A stretch of 64,000 nucleotides of DNA from Chryseosolibacter indicum (GCF_018598585.1 NZ_JAHESD010000005.1:1-64000); one strand, 5' to 3'. Counted from the stretch's first letter, positions 53,264-63,286 are shown. Made by a program: numbers and translations. Notes: generated from the sequence alone by a model not told the origin.

Positions 53264-54244
53264 ATGAGAGAAATTCAATTTAGGGAAGCCCTTCGCGAAG
53301 CCATGACTGAAGAAATGAGGCGTGATGCCAGTATCTTTTTAATGGGTGAAGAAGTTGCTGAATACAATGGCGCTTACAAAGTAAGCCAGGGGATGTTAGA
53401 TGAATTTGGGCCTGATCGTGTAATTGATACACCTATTGCAGAACTTGGTTTTGCTGGAGTAGGTGTAGGTGCAGCGATGAACGGTCTTCGTCCCATTATT
53501 GAATTCATGACCTTCAATTTCTCGCTTGTTGCTATCGACCAGGTTATCAACAGCGCTGCAAAAATGATGTCAATGTCTGGGGGCCAATTTAATGTTCCTA
53601 TTGTTTTCCGTGGACCTACAGGAAACGCAGGTATGTTAAGCTCTCAACACTCACAAAATTTCGAAAGCTGGTATGCCAACTGCCCTGGTTTGAAGGTGGT
53701 TGTTCCTGCTAACCCTTACGATGCAAAAGGACTACTAAAGTCATCTATTCGTGATAATGACCCTGTGATTTTCATGGAGTCTGAACTCATGTATGGTGAT
53801 AAAGGTGAAGTACCACAGGAAGAATATCTTATTCCTATTGGTGTGGCCGACGTGAAGCGTTCTGGAAGTGATGTTACCATTGTTTCTTTTGGTAAGATTT
53901 TAAAGGTAGCCATGGTTGCTGCCGCAGAACTTGAGAAGGAGGGTATTTCTGCAGAGGTTATTGACCTTCGTACGGTTAGACCTATCGATTATGCTACAGT
54001 AGTTGAATCGGTAAAGAAAACGAATCGTCTTGTTATTGTTGAAGAAGCATGGCCGTTAGCCGCTATTTCTTCTGAGATAACTTACCATGTTCAAAAGTAC
54101 GCGTTCGATTACCTTGACGCTCCTATTCACCGTGTGAATAGCCTGGATGCACCACTTCCTTATGCTCCTACCCTTATCCAGGAGATATTGCCTAATGTTG
54201 AGAAGACAATTAAGGCAGTAAAGGCAGTGCTTTACAGAGATTAA
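53264..54244 (+). CDS. pdhB: Pyruvate dehydrogenase E1 component, beta subunit
   Basis: The E1 beta subunit of the pyruvate dehydrogenase complex, which pairs with an alpha subunit encoded elsewhere. It begins MREIQFREALREAMTEEMRR, with GEEVAEYNGAYKVSQGM and its thiamine-diphosphate-contacting Glu. PIVFRGPTGNAGMLSSQHSQ is the conserved substrate-channel block. The ATG at 53264 is chosen because a promoter lies just upstream. The protein is 326 residues long. Branched-chain E1 beta is a less likely alternative. Confidence 0.92.
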   Translation: MREIQFREALREAMTEEMRRDASIFLMGEEVAEYNGAYKVSQGMLDEFGPDRVIDTPIAELGFAGVGVGAAMNGLRPIIEFMTFNFSLVAIDQVINSAAKMMSMSGGQFNVPIVFRGPTGNAGMLSSQHSQNFESWYANCPGLKVVVPANPYDAKGLLKSSIRDNDPVIFMESELMYGDKGEVPQEEYLIPIGVADVKRSGSDVTIVSFGKILKVAMVAAAELEKEGISAEVIDLRTVRPIDYATVVESVKKTNRLVIVEEAWPLAAISSEITYHVQKYAFDYLDAPIHRVNSLDAPLPYAPTLIQEILPNVEKTIKAVKAVLYRD

Positions 54245-54265
54245 TTTTATCAGGGTTCATATAAG

Positions 54266-54297
54266 AAAGACAACACTTTACGTGTTGTCTTTTTTTT
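54266..54297 (+). terminator. Intrinsic terminator after pdhB
   Basis: AAAGACAACAC (54266-54276) pairs with GTGTTGTCTTT (54282-54292), followed by a T run to 54297. Confidence 0.9.
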
Positions 54298-54428
54298 GCG
54301 GGTGCATAAAGGGCGAATCTTTCTTCTTTTATTCCGATAAGGTTTTAACTGGCTCTCCGCACATCACTTCAAATGAGCTATTATTATTGAATATAGAACC
54401 CCTAGCTTAACTCACATCCAGGATTAGT

Positions 54429-57400
54429 TTAATGGATGATGAGTGACAACTTTCCTCTCTTCTCATAAATCTTTCCTTGGGCCTGAAGAATGATCCGATA
54501 GATATAAATACCGTTGGGCAAATCAGCATCAGCCTCGGCGGGAGACCAGGTGATAATATTTGAACCTATGTAAGAACTCCTGTGATCGATGGTTTGAACA
54601 GGCTTTCCATTTAAATCGAATATTTGGATTGCTACATTATCAGGAGCGCTATTGCCTGTATAAATGTACTTAAAATAGGTTTCACTTGAAACCGGATTGG
54701 GATAAGGATCAAGAAGTGAAACGGTTACTTCTGATTTAACATTAAACGTAATCTCGTAAGGCTCCTTTCCTGCTATATTACCAGACTGATCTTTCGCTTC
54801 AATGCGCATTTTATAATGACCATCCGGAAGATCGAAAGGTGTAAAGAGGATGTTAAAGTCGGAGCTATCCGTTGCTGGTGCCCAGGAAACATCAGCACGC
54901 TGAAAGGAAATTCGTGTATAAGCGCAATCGCCAGTTTCGCAAGGGTAAGCTAAGAACACGTTGATACCGGAAGTATCTCTTTTCAAAAGCGTTCTATTCT
55001 CATCCCAAAGCGCAATGTTTATTTTAGGAGAAGGACTAATAAACTCATCTTTCTCTAAATACCTGCCATCAACTGTAACGTCCAACACAGGGCTATAGGT
55101 TTCATCTGTTACATTCAGAAATTTATTCAGTGTGAAAATGTTGTTCTCATAATATTGTTCAGGAAATATATAAGGGTTAACAAATACTGAAACATCATTA
55201 ACTCCTTTGTTTCCGCTGGTGTTAACTGCAACAGAAAATAAAGTAGTATCTCCAGGAGCAGGAGGTTGAATGGAAGATGTATAACTTGATGACGTTAATG
55301 TTTTATAGTTAAAGACTTTTGTAGAAACAGAAATAGCATTAGGAAACACTTTATCACCTACGTTTACATAACCATATTTACCTGTCCATACTTCACCTTC
55401 TGAAAGTGCGATTTGTTCCCGATTGCCCTTATAAAAGATCAGTCCCTCCCCTACTGGGTCGTAGGTTACTATCCAATTATTTAACTTAGAGGGTGTTAGA
55501 TTGACATCATCAGCAACTTTGTATACAAGTCTGAGTGTAGGATAAGCTTGTGCATTTATGGTTGCGAGGTCTAAGACACCATTTACATAAGTTGTCAGGA
55601 AATCTTCGGCTCCATCCACCTTCACGCCAAAGACTTCAACAGTCACCTGATCTACATTTTCTTTTGCGCTTGTTTTTACATACATCGCTTTCCAGCGTTG
55701 CGCGGGGCCTACCAAGACTGATCTCATTTCCCCTGAGCTAAAACGACCCGTAATTGTTTTCTGGACTTCTAGTGTAGCCTTGTCGGGTGTTAATCCACCC
55801 GCAACATTAATCTTTGCCTTACCCGCAGCAATTCCTTTTCTTCCGAAGATCACTACAGGCTCACCCGGTTTCAAAGATTGTATCTGTGATGCTGCAATAC
55901 CTACCTCCTGAAGTTTTGTAATTGCCTGAATTGGCCAGTGAGCAAAGTCGGCATTGCCAATAGTAAACAGAACAACTGAATCACCGAGTTGAATATTATC
56001 GATATATTCAATCAGATCACCTGAGCCCATTGCGAGCTGTGTTACATCGAAACTGTTAATAACCCAAGGCTCTCTTCCGCAAGTGCGTCCTGCACGGTTA
56101 TACCACGTGAATGGGATGCCAATGTAGGGCACTGCTGAATTTCTATTGAATGCGATAAGATTGATTGTATTGGTTCTACAGCCAAAGCCTTGCTGCTGAA
56201 GGTTGTACTCTGCATTGTTAATTTTAATGCTTACAGCAGTTGGCGAGGTAGATGAACCAGATCCAAACGTCTTTAGACTCAATGAAGTTAATGTCTCTTC
56301 AAACCTTAATGTTCTTAATATCGGATCTCGTACTAAGCCTGTTGTACTGTTATCAAGAAACTGAGGGAAGTGCATTTGAGTCCATCCTTCTGGTCCATCA
56401 GCTATGTATGTAAATGAACTTACGGCCCAATCTCTACTTTCGTTATCAGTTGGGTTAGCCAGTTTTGTACGCCAGTAGTATGTGAGCGAATCCTGGCTAA
56501 GCAATGTTATTGCCTGCCTGGCGAGTACAGTGGACTTTATTGTGAAGGCGTGTTTATAAGGACTGTCGAAGGTATTGGTTGTATCAAGTTCAACCAGAAA
56601 TTCACGTTCACCTGAAAGGATATCAGAATGCTGGAATGAAAGATTGGTATTTATATTAGTAACAATAGAGAATTTTCTTGGAAAAAGGTTTAGTGTGCCG
56701 TTTAAAGGGATAAAATAATCCAGGTAAGCAGTATTGTTATCTTCTCTTAATTCTTCAACAACATCGAGCGCATCGATTCTTATTTCGAAGGTATTATTGC
56801 CTGCACTCTTCAAATTCTTATCCCGAATAATAAAGCTTAAAGTATCGCTGTAAAGGACAGGATTGCTGTAAACAGAATCATATGTAACCGTAGAACGATC
56901 ACTCAAGGTTCTTACCACTTGCACATGTAACGGTTTGTTTTTTGCCTGTCCGTAATTTCTAACGATGAAGGTAAGCGCAAAGGAATCTGATAGTGCGGTT
57001 ACCGGATCTTCATTTAATGAAGACAACGAGACGTTCTCATCCTGGATAGCATAGTCGGCACGCGTGGCCCCAAAAAGGCGAACAGCAGGATCACCAAGTA
57101 ATACCATCTGTTGAACCTGTGTTATATCTAATGCATCTGCGAAAGCATTCTGAAGGTAGCGGCGCGTAACCTCCTTTTGTATATCCCCTACTCCTTTGCT
57201 GATAAATGTTGAATCGCCATAGGCAACCTGGTAGAACAGACCTGAGTATTTTCTTAAGGGAGATACAAAGCCATAAGATGTATGTGCTATAAAACCGATA
57301 GCACCTTTATCAGCCGTGTTTATCCAATCTTCACCAAACAATTCCATATTCAAGAAGAAAGCACCAGCATCACAACCGTTCATCAGCAACACGGGGTAAT

Positions 57401-59339
57401 TTCCTTTGTTGTTATATCCCATTACAGGATCGCTTACAAATCCTACATCAAAATCGAGCGTAGAAGGAGACGAGTGACCGAAGAAGGTAACGAGATTCAC
57501 CCCTGCATTTACTTCGTCAGAAATATTGATAAGCTTAATATCAGTTGATTGTTTGGCAAATGCAGAGACTTTACCGCCGAGGTAGAAACTTCTTGCGGTA
57601 GCTGCAAAGTTCTCAAGGTAACCTCTAAAAGCCTGTGGCTCGCCTACCTCGATACCACCACTGAGATGCAATACGTGCTTTCTTCTTAAACTATTAAAAG
57701 GCTTTGCTTCTGTTTCTTTTACTTTATTAAGGTAAGCTGCAACTTCCTGAGGTGTTGTGCTGGTAATACGCCCTGTTGCCACTGCCTGATTATAAGTTGT
57801 TCCATTAAGGCCTGCGGTAAAAGCTACATCAGAGCCAGGCGTGCCCGATGAGGGCACGAGGTCTTTATAAATGGGATAGATAAATGGTTTTCTGTAATAG
57901 TCGTAGTATACATCCAATCCCTTTCCTATAATGAATAAATAATCAGGAAGCCTGGTAGCGGCCAGGAACTTCATTAAGTTAAAAATGGCAACAGGAGTTT
58001 GCTCTCCATAACTAAACTGATTATACAGATCGTTGATGTTAACAATCTTGGGAAGGTATCCTCCTCCGGCCGGAGAAGCACGATAATCTGAATAGGCTTG
58101 TACAGGATCTGAATAGCCCCCAGCAGGCTTCCTCAGTATGCTGTTTGTAATAATCAGATAATTAAAAGACGAAGGACTAACAGGCGTGAAGCTAACTCTT
58201 TTTAAAACAGGAGTGATCACAGTTGATGATGCCAGAAGCCTTCTACCTGAAATAGTTGATCTCACTATTGCATCTAAGGTAGTGTTAAACTGACCTGTTA
58301 TTAATTGAATATTGGAAGGATCGTTTACATCAAAGATTCTTGTGGCCGATGTTGCACCTTTAATGCGAACAAATGATTTACCGATGTTATTAGCAGGAAT
58401 ATTAAGGTAGTATTGTTCGTTTCCTGTTATATCAAGCTCTTGTGCAAAAGTCAACTTTAAATAATTTACACTTGCCCTTGCAGGACCTCCGCCTACGCCA
58501 CTGACCTTCACGCTTACATTTAAACTGCCGTTAGATGCGATATCACTCCACTGAATTTGTTGGGTAACTTTAACGCTTCCGAAACCTATAATATTAAAAG
58601 TTGAAGCTAATCTTGATGACTGTCCGACGAAAACCTGGATGGTATGTTGCTGCGGCCCTCTTCCCGTAACAACCAACTCAAGCGAGGGTGCCTGCTGCGA
58701 GGACTGAGATTTAACAATATCATTAATTGTGTATAATGCTGCGCCATCGGTGTGAAGAATAACAGACCCCATCCACCCCTCTCCTTCATCGAAAGAAGAT
58801 TCTATGATGTATCCTGAATCCTTACCTTGTGCGTAATCGTTGGTAAACAGAAGTAACTTATCATTGAGATGATAGGTTTCCGCGGGAAGTCCAATGTTTG
58901 GCTCCTGGTAAGTACTGATACGCTTGCCATTGGCTGAAGCTATCGTAAGGAAATAACTGGTGGTATCACTGTAAAGGTTATAATAGTTGTGAGGCTGATA
59001 AGCCTGATCTTTATAGAGCGATTTATTTAGGGTACCATCGTTTTTTCTGCCATAAAAGTCAATAAAGTCACCCGAATCAAATTTTCCGTCATTTTCTCCC
59101 TCTACAAGTATCGCTTGTTCAACACCCCGGTGGTAAAGTTGAAACTTACGGGGATCTAAAGAGTTTACCGGGAGGCCCGTGGATTGCAAGGCCGAATAGG
59201 ATATTCTATAGATACCATCTTTACCTACGGGGATTTTGATGTAGTTCTGACTAAAATTAATCCACTCGTTACCATTTTGAGCAAACAACGGATGGATGAA
59301 AGAATATAAAGCTATGAAAACGACTACTAACCTTTTCAT
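54429..59339 (-). CDS. porU2: Putative T9SS sortase PorU2 (C25 peptidase, gingipain-like)
   Basis: A 1636-residue secreted cysteine peptidase of family C25. A Sec signal (MKRLVVVFIALYSFIHPLFA) starts it. The catalytic pair is H622 in VTFFGHSSPSTL and C656 in LLMNGCDAGAFFLN. Large beta-rich regions with CARDB-like segments follow, and the end is a type A T9SS sorting domain (DPYPNPVSSETYFKYI, then IQIFDLNGKPVQTI and GIYIYRIIL). It is longer than P. gingivalis PorU (about 1160 aa) and matches the architecture annotated as PorU2, a second sortase-like peptidase. It could instead be a cargo protease. It stands alone on the minus strand. Confidence 0.85.
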   Translation of the reverse strand: MKRLVVVFIALYSFIHPLFAQNGNEWINFSQNYIKIPVGKDGIYRISYSALQSTGLPVNSLDPRKFQLYHRGVEQAILVEGENDGKFDSGDFIDFYGRKNDGTLNKSLYKDQAYQPHNYYNLYSDTTSYFLTIASANGKRISTYQEPNIGLPAETYHLNDKLLLFTNDYAQGKDSGYIIESSFDEGEGWMGSVILHTDGAALYTINDIVKSQSSQQAPSLELVVTGRGPQQHTIQVFVGQSSRLASTFNIIGFGSVKVTQQIQWSDIASNGSLNVSVKVSGVGGGPARASVNYLKLTFAQELDITGNEQYYLNIPANNIGKSFVRIKGATSATRIFDVNDPSNIQLITGQFNTTLDAIVRSTISGRRLLASSTVITPVLKRVSFTPVSPSSFNYLIITNSILRKPAGGYSDPVQAYSDYRASPAGGGYLPKIVNINDLYNQFSYGEQTPVAIFNLMKFLAATRLPDYLFIIGKGLDVYYDYYRKPFIYPIYKDLVPSSGTPGSDVAFTAGLNGTTYNQAVATGRITSTTPQEVAAYLNKVKETEAKPFNSLRRKHVLHLSGGIEVGEPQAFRGYLENFAATARSFYLGGKVSAFAKQSTDIKLINISDEVNAGVNLVTFFGHSSPSTLDFDVGFVSDPVMGYNNKGNYPVLLMNGCDAGAFFLNMELFGEDWINTADKGAIGFIAHTSYGFVSPLRKYSGLFYQVAYGDSTFISKGVGDIQKEVTRRYLQNAFADALDITQVQQMVLLGDPAVRLFGATRADYAIQDENVSLSSLNEDPVTALSDSFALTFIVRNYGQAKNKPLHVQVVRTLSDRSTVTYDSVYSNPVLYSDTLSFIIRDKNLKSAGNNTFEIRIDALDVVEELREDNNTAYLDYFIPLNGTLNLFPRKFSIVTNINTNLSFQHSDILSGEREFLVELDTTNTFDSPYKHAFTIKSTVLARQAITLLSQDSLTYYWRTKLANPTDNESRDWAVSSFTYIADGPEGWTQMHFPQFLDNSTTGLVRDPILRTLRFEETLTSLSLKTFGSGSSTSPTAVSIKINNAEYNLQQQGFGCRTNTINLIAFNRNSAVPYIGIPFTWYNRAGRTCGREPWVINSFDVTQLAMGSGDLIEYIDNIQLGDSVVLFTIGNADFAHWPIQAITKLQEVGIAASQIQSLKPGEPVVIFGRKGIAAGKAKINVAGGLTPDKATLEVQKTITGRFSSGEMRSVLVGPAQRWKAMYVKTSAKENVDQVTVEVFGVKVDGAEDFLTTYVNGVLDLATINAQAYPTLRLVYKVADDVNLTPSKLNNWIVTYDPVGEGLIFYKGNREQIALSEGEVWTGKYGYVNVGDKVFPNAISVSTKVFNYKTLTSSSYTSSIQPPAPGDTTLFSVAVNTSGNKGVNDVSVFVNPYIFPEQYYENNIFTLNKFLNVTDETYSPVLDVTVDGRYLEKDEFISPSPKINIALWDENRTLLKRDTSGINVFLAYPCETGDCAYTRISFQRADVSWAPATDSSDFNILFTPFDLPDGHYKMRIEAKDQSGNIAGKEPYEITFNVKSEVTVSLLDPYPNPVSSETYFKYIYTGNSAPDNVAIQIFDLNGKPVQTIDHRSSYIGSNIITWSPAEADADLPNGIYIYRIILQAQGKIYEKRGKLSLIIH

Positions 59340-59917
59340 TAAAACTTAAAGGTATCAAGATGTGATTGATCCTAAAAGGTGGATACACTGTAGTAAGACG
59401 AGGTAAGTTTACAGGTAATAAAGATTGCGGTTCCTTTTATTCAAATAGACGAATATTATCATCTATTTCTTCACAATTTAATGATAACTTACTTCACACG
59501 ATGCTAAGTCACATCAGGGCTGAGCCGTATCCGCGCAGAGTCCATTCTCCACTCGTGCTGCACTCGTCCTCCACTCGTAGTGCTTTTAAATGATAAAAGA
59601 GGCAGCACATATTAAAGGACGGATTTAGAAGAATGAGATAAATAAATTCATTAAAAATGCTGCTTTAATTCAAGTATCTTTAAGATTTATCATTAACAAC
59701 TTCCAAAAGAATTATACAGATATGAACAAAAGCCTGTTCACAAGTGAACGAATTTACAACTCAACAGTTAATCCTTTTCTTAGGATTGAAATCCAACCAA
59801 TATTTTTTATTACTGATAATCAATAAATTACAAACAATATTTCTTCTGAGCACAACAGGTACTTGGTCATGCATAGTACTTTTACCGTTATAAAAGCAGA
59901 TGGTTTAAAACGGATGT
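59340..59917. other. Long intergenic region with a repeat array
   Basis: About 580 nt between porU2 and the PadR gene. It holds the second 11-bp repeat array (59549-59581) and a small inverted repeat GTTCAC-AA-GTGAAC at 59736-59749. The longest plus-strand frames (59366-59593 and a 34-codon one at 59722) have no coding character. Confidence 0.5.
59549..59581. repeat. Three 11-bp direct repeats, second copy of the set
   Basis: CCACTCGTGCT, GCACTCGTCCT and CCACTCGTAGT follow each other, with CACTC at 59550, 59561 and 59572. All three copies keep the core CACTCGT. The same array, slightly degenerate, is at 42639-42671. Confidence 0.75.
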
Positions 59918-60271
59918 ATGAACCTTGAAAACACACAAGTACAGATGAGAAAAGGAATATTGGAGTATTGCATCCTTCATATCATTAGCCGTGGCGAAGT
60001 TTACGCCTCAGATATGCTGGATGAGTTAACAGCTGCTAAAATGATTGTTGTTGAAGGTACCCTTTATCCCCTGCTCACGCGCCTGAAGAATGCAGGACTA
60101 TTAGAATACAAATGGATCGAATCCAAGTCGGGGCCACCCAGAAAGTACTATAAGCTTACTGATAAAGGGAGCAAATTTCTGGCGAAGCTTTCGGAAACGT
60201 GGGATGAACTTGTTCATTCAACGCAAATGATTACTACAAAATCCACTACTAACTTTAACACGACTCTCTAA
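59918..60271 (+). CDS. PadR-family transcriptional regulator
   Basis: A 117-residue winged-helix protein of the short PadR type. The core is RKGILEYCILHIISRGEVYA, with VEGTLYPLLTRLKNAGLLEY as the recognition/wing part and GPPRKYYKLTDKGSKFLA as the wing. There is no effector domain beyond the C-terminal helix. It starts the two-gene unit with the PspC protein, 6 nt downstream, and probably autoregulates it as in other Bacteroidota. Confidence 0.92.
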   Translation: MNLENTQVQMRKGILEYCILHIISRGEVYASDMLDELTAAKMIVVEGTLYPLLTRLKNAGLLEYKWIESKSGPPRKYYKLTDKGSKFLAKLSETWDELVHSTQMITTKSTTNFNTTL

Positions 60272-60277
60272 ATCTAT

Positions 60278-62623
60278 ATGAAAAAGAATATCAGTATTAA
60301 CATCAGCGGTATCATATTCCATATTGAGGAAGATGGATACGAAACTCTAAAAAAATACCTGGATTCAATTAATAAGTATTTCTCAACATTTGAAGATAGC
60401 AGTGAGATACTTGCAGATATAGAAAGTCGTATTGCTGAAATATTTTTATCAAAGCTTAACGAGGAGAAGCAAGTAATTACTGTTGACGATGTAAATTCAC
60501 TGGTGACTACGATGGGAAGCGTAAGTGACTTCCGCGCAGTAGAAGAACAGGAAGAAATTCCTAAAGCTACTGCAGGAGGATTTACAAGCACTGACTATTC
60601 AACAAACCAGGAAAATACAAGTAGTAGCAATACAGCATACACTTATACGCCTCCCAAACAAATGCATCGAGACCAGAAAAGGAAGATTCTTGGAGGAGTA
60701 TGTTCAGGTCTTGCCAACTACTTTAATGTTGATGCTCTTTGGATACGACTAATCTTCGCGGTGCTCACATTTGCTTATGGTGTTACCTTTATTGTTTACA
60801 TCGTGATGTGGATTCTTGTTCCCGGCTCCTATGATCTGGATGAGCCTGTGGTAGGAAAGAAGATGTACCGAGATCCGGAACGTAAGGTAATTGGAGGTGT
60901 TTCAGGTGGAGTAGCTGCATACCTTGGAATTGACCTTATTATTGTAAGGGTGCTGTTTATTATAATGGCTGTGTTCGGTGGACTAGGACTGTTTGTTTAT
61001 ATCGTCTTGTGGATCGTGCTTCCTGAAGCACGCACCCTGACTGATAAGATGCAAATGCAAGGCGAACCTGTGACGTTATCAAATATTGAGTCTTCCTTAA
61101 AAAAAAGCCAGTCTGAGAAAACAGCAAATGAAGATATCTTCACTAAAATAGTCTTATTCCCTTTTCGTCTAATAGGAATTATTTTAAATGGACTAGGCAA
61201 AGCGTTAGGACCTTTAGTAGAAGTGGTACGGGTAATAGTTGGGGTGTTTATCGTTTTTACAGGAATCGCGTTTGTATTGGGAATGGTTGCGCTCTTTGCT
61301 ACAGCATTATTTGTAGTACCATGGGTTTCTGAAATGAACGAGGTAGTGAATGCTTTTCTGCGTGCGTTCCCTACATGGTTAACAGTAGCCTCAGCGGTTG
61401 CGACCATTGTACCTGGTGTGTTTGTGATTTTGTTAGGAGTTTCAGTAATAGCTAAACGAATTGTATTTAACGCTGCTGTAGGCTGGTCTCTGTTTGTATT
61501 GTTCTTTATAAGCTCGGCCATTGTAGCCGTTCAAATTCCAAGTATGATCTTTTCTTTTAAGGAAGAAGGTAAGTATGTAATTGAAAACACGTATCAGGTA
61601 ACCGGAAAGACTGCAGTTCTTAACTTAAACGAGATGGATGAGATGGAGAACTATGATGCCGCAAACTTAACCCTGAAAGGACATGCTGAGCCCTACTTCC
61701 GCGTGGTACAAACATTTGAATCACAGGGAGTATCACGCTCGAAAGCAATTGAAAATGCTAAGATGGTTGAATATCATATAGCAGTAAATGATTCAGTTTT
61801 TACATTTGATAACAACCTGATATTTAAACCCAATGCAATCTTCAGAGCACAACGTGTTGATGTAACTCTTTTCATTCCATACAATGCACCATTTAGAATG
61901 GATGAGCCCATGGCAAGATTCATTACTAATTATGTAGATGGCGAATATCTTGACGGAAATACGTGGAAGATGACAGAAAATGGATTAGAATGTATTAGCT
62001 GTCCTGTTTCAGAAAACACCAACACTGCTAATCTTTCTGATTTTGACGAACTGGAGATCAGGGGGAAATTTGATGTCCGAATTATCTCAGGAGATTCTTA
62101 CAATGTAGAATTGATTGGATCAGAGGAAGCCAAAACAAAATACGACATTGAGCAAACTGGGGAGACTCTAATTATTCAATACCATAACAAAAAAGATTTT
62201 GATTGGAAGTTGAAGGATTTGAAAATTGAAGAGGTAGAAATCAAGATCACGATGCCCAACCTTGAAAAGATTGAAGCTACAGGTGTAGGAGACATTCGTG
62301 TTGATAAATTTACAAATGACAATATTGACATCGAGCTACGAGGTCCTATAAAGTTAAGGGGTGATCTGGATGCTCATAAATTAGACATTCATCTTACCGG
62401 GAGCTCTGAAGCAGACCTTACAGGAAACGTAAACAATTTGAATGCACGAATCGAACTTGCTTCCAAACTGGATGCCTATGGGCTTGAGGTGCATGATGCG
62501 TTTGTGGAAACCTCGGGCGCTTCAAAGGCCAAAGTAAATGTATCCGGAACGCTGGAGATGGATGAAGGTACTGCCAGCAAAATTGATTACCGAGGGAGAC
62601 CAGAAATCATAAGAAAAGATTAA
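60278..62623 (+). CDS. PspC-domain membrane protein with DUF2807 C-terminus
   Basis: This 781-residue envelope protein has an N-terminal helical domain (about 1-105), two PspC domains (about 128-188 and 196-252; for example RKILGGVCSGLANYFNV and RKVIGGVSGGVAAYLGI), and four further membrane segments up to about residue 430. The exposed C-terminal half ends in a beta-helix-like DUF2807 domain (VELIGSEEAKTKYDIEQTG onwards). It is co-transcribed with the PadR regulator. A role in sensing or resisting envelope stress is inferred from the family, not shown. Confidence 0.88.
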   Translation: MKKNISINISGIIFHIEEDGYETLKKYLDSINKYFSTFEDSSEILADIESRIAEIFLSKLNEEKQVITVDDVNSLVTTMGSVSDFRAVEEQEEIPKATAGGFTSTDYSTNQENTSSSNTAYTYTPPKQMHRDQKRKILGGVCSGLANYFNVDALWIRLIFAVLTFAYGVTFIVYIVMWILVPGSYDLDEPVVGKKMYRDPERKVIGGVSGGVAAYLGIDLIIVRVLFIIMAVFGGLGLFVYIVLWIVLPEARTLTDKMQMQGEPVTLSNIESSLKKSQSEKTANEDIFTKIVLFPFRLIGIILNGLGKALGPLVEVVRVIVGVFIVFTGIAFVLGMVALFATALFVVPWVSEMNEVVNAFLRAFPTWLTVASAVATIVPGVFVILLGVSVIAKRIVFNAAVGWSLFVLFFISSAIVAVQIPSMIFSFKEEGKYVIENTYQVTGKTAVLNLNEMDEMENYDAANLTLKGHAEPYFRVVQTFESQGVSRSKAIENAKMVEYHIAVNDSVFTFDNNLIFKPNAIFRAQRVDVTLFIPYNAPFRMDEPMARFITNYVDGEYLDGNTWKMTENGLECISCPVSENTNTANLSDFDELEIRGKFDVRIISGDSYNVELIGSEEAKTKYDIEQTGETLIIQYHNKKDFDWKLKDLKIEEVEIKITMPNLEKIEATGVGDIRVDKFTNDNIDIELRGPIKLRGDLDAHKLDIHLTGSSEADLTGNVNNLNARIELASKLDAYGLEVHDAFVETSGASKAKVNVSGTLEMDEGTASKIDYRGRPEIIRKD

Positions 62624-62646
62624 CTTACAAACAAAACCCTCAAACT

Positions 62647-62700
62647 ATGCCCTTTATTATACTTTTCCTGATCATGTATCTGATAAGCATGCTATTCTAA
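62647..62700 (+). CDS. Possible hydrophobic microprotein (17 aa)
   Basis: The frame from ATG 62647 to TAA 62700 encodes MPFIILFLIMYLISMLF, an all-hydrophobic single helix. It lies 23 nt after the PspC gene and 32 nt before the next gene. No other evidence supports it; it may be chance. Confidence 0.2.
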   Translation: MPFIILFLIMYLISMLF

Positions 62701-62732
62701 TCGGTACATTTATTGCAAAAAGTATTGACTAT

Positions 62733-63167
62733 ATGAAACTACTGGCAATAACTCTTTTTGCAATGCTAACCATTACCCTTGATGCTGCTGCTCAGAAGCA
62801 GGGCATCAAGGGTAATATTGTTTGGGTTACTGGCAACCAAATGCCTGGCCCCAATAAAAAAACTGAAAAAGGGAAAGGTGTTGAAAGAGAGATTCTCTTT
62901 TATAAACCTGTTTCTCTCGAGCATACCAAACAACGAAGCGGCTTTTTTACTGAGATAGAAGGGACATTGGTAGCTAAAGTAAAAAGCAACGCCAACGGCT
63001 TTTTCTGTGTTAAACTGCCCGAGGGTGAATATTCTATGTTTACACAGGAACCTGAGGGCTTGTTTGCCAATCTTTTTGATGACCAGAGAAGAATAAACGT
63101 GATAGCAGTAAGAAAGAAGAAGTTTACAGAAGTAACTTTTCAGGTAAATTATAGCGCTGCCTATTAA
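62733..63167 (+). CDS. Small secreted protein, carboxypeptidase-regulatory-like fold
   Basis: The 144-residue protein has a signal peptide (MKLLAITLFAMLTITLDAAA). The remainder is a beta-sandwich-like domain with GIKGNIVWVTGNQMPGPNKK and KSNANGFFCVKLPEGEYSMF, the layout of the carboxypeptidase regulatory-like/Cna-B type. It probably resides in the periplasm. It sits between the PspC gene and a sigma factor gene with no firm operon link. The exact function is unknown. Confidence 0.75.
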   Translation: MKLLAITLFAMLTITLDAAAQKQGIKGNIVWVTGNQMPGPNKKTEKGKGVEREILFYKPVSLEHTKQRSGFFTEIEGTLVAKVKSNANGFFCVKLPEGEYSMFTQEPEGLFANLFDDQRRINVIAVRKKKFTEVTFQVNYSAAY

Positions 63168-63286
63168 ATGCAGCATTCTATAACAATTATAAAGCGCCTT
63201 TCTCTGTTTTTTACATTTCTGCTACTTTTTTAAACATCCCAAGCAACCCCTTTATCCATTTGTGCATCTTAGCACCAAGATCTTAA

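Noticed and set aside
59736-59749. GTTCAC-AA-GTGAAC inverted repeat upstream of the PadR gene
   Set aside because: The arms are only 6 bp, the spacing does not match the usual PadR ATGT-N8-ACAT operator, and it is about 170 nt from the start codon.
60997-61521. 174-codon open frame antisense to the PspC/DUF2807 gene
   Set aside because: It mirrors the membrane region of the real gene and has a Thr/Asn-rich composition without a family match.
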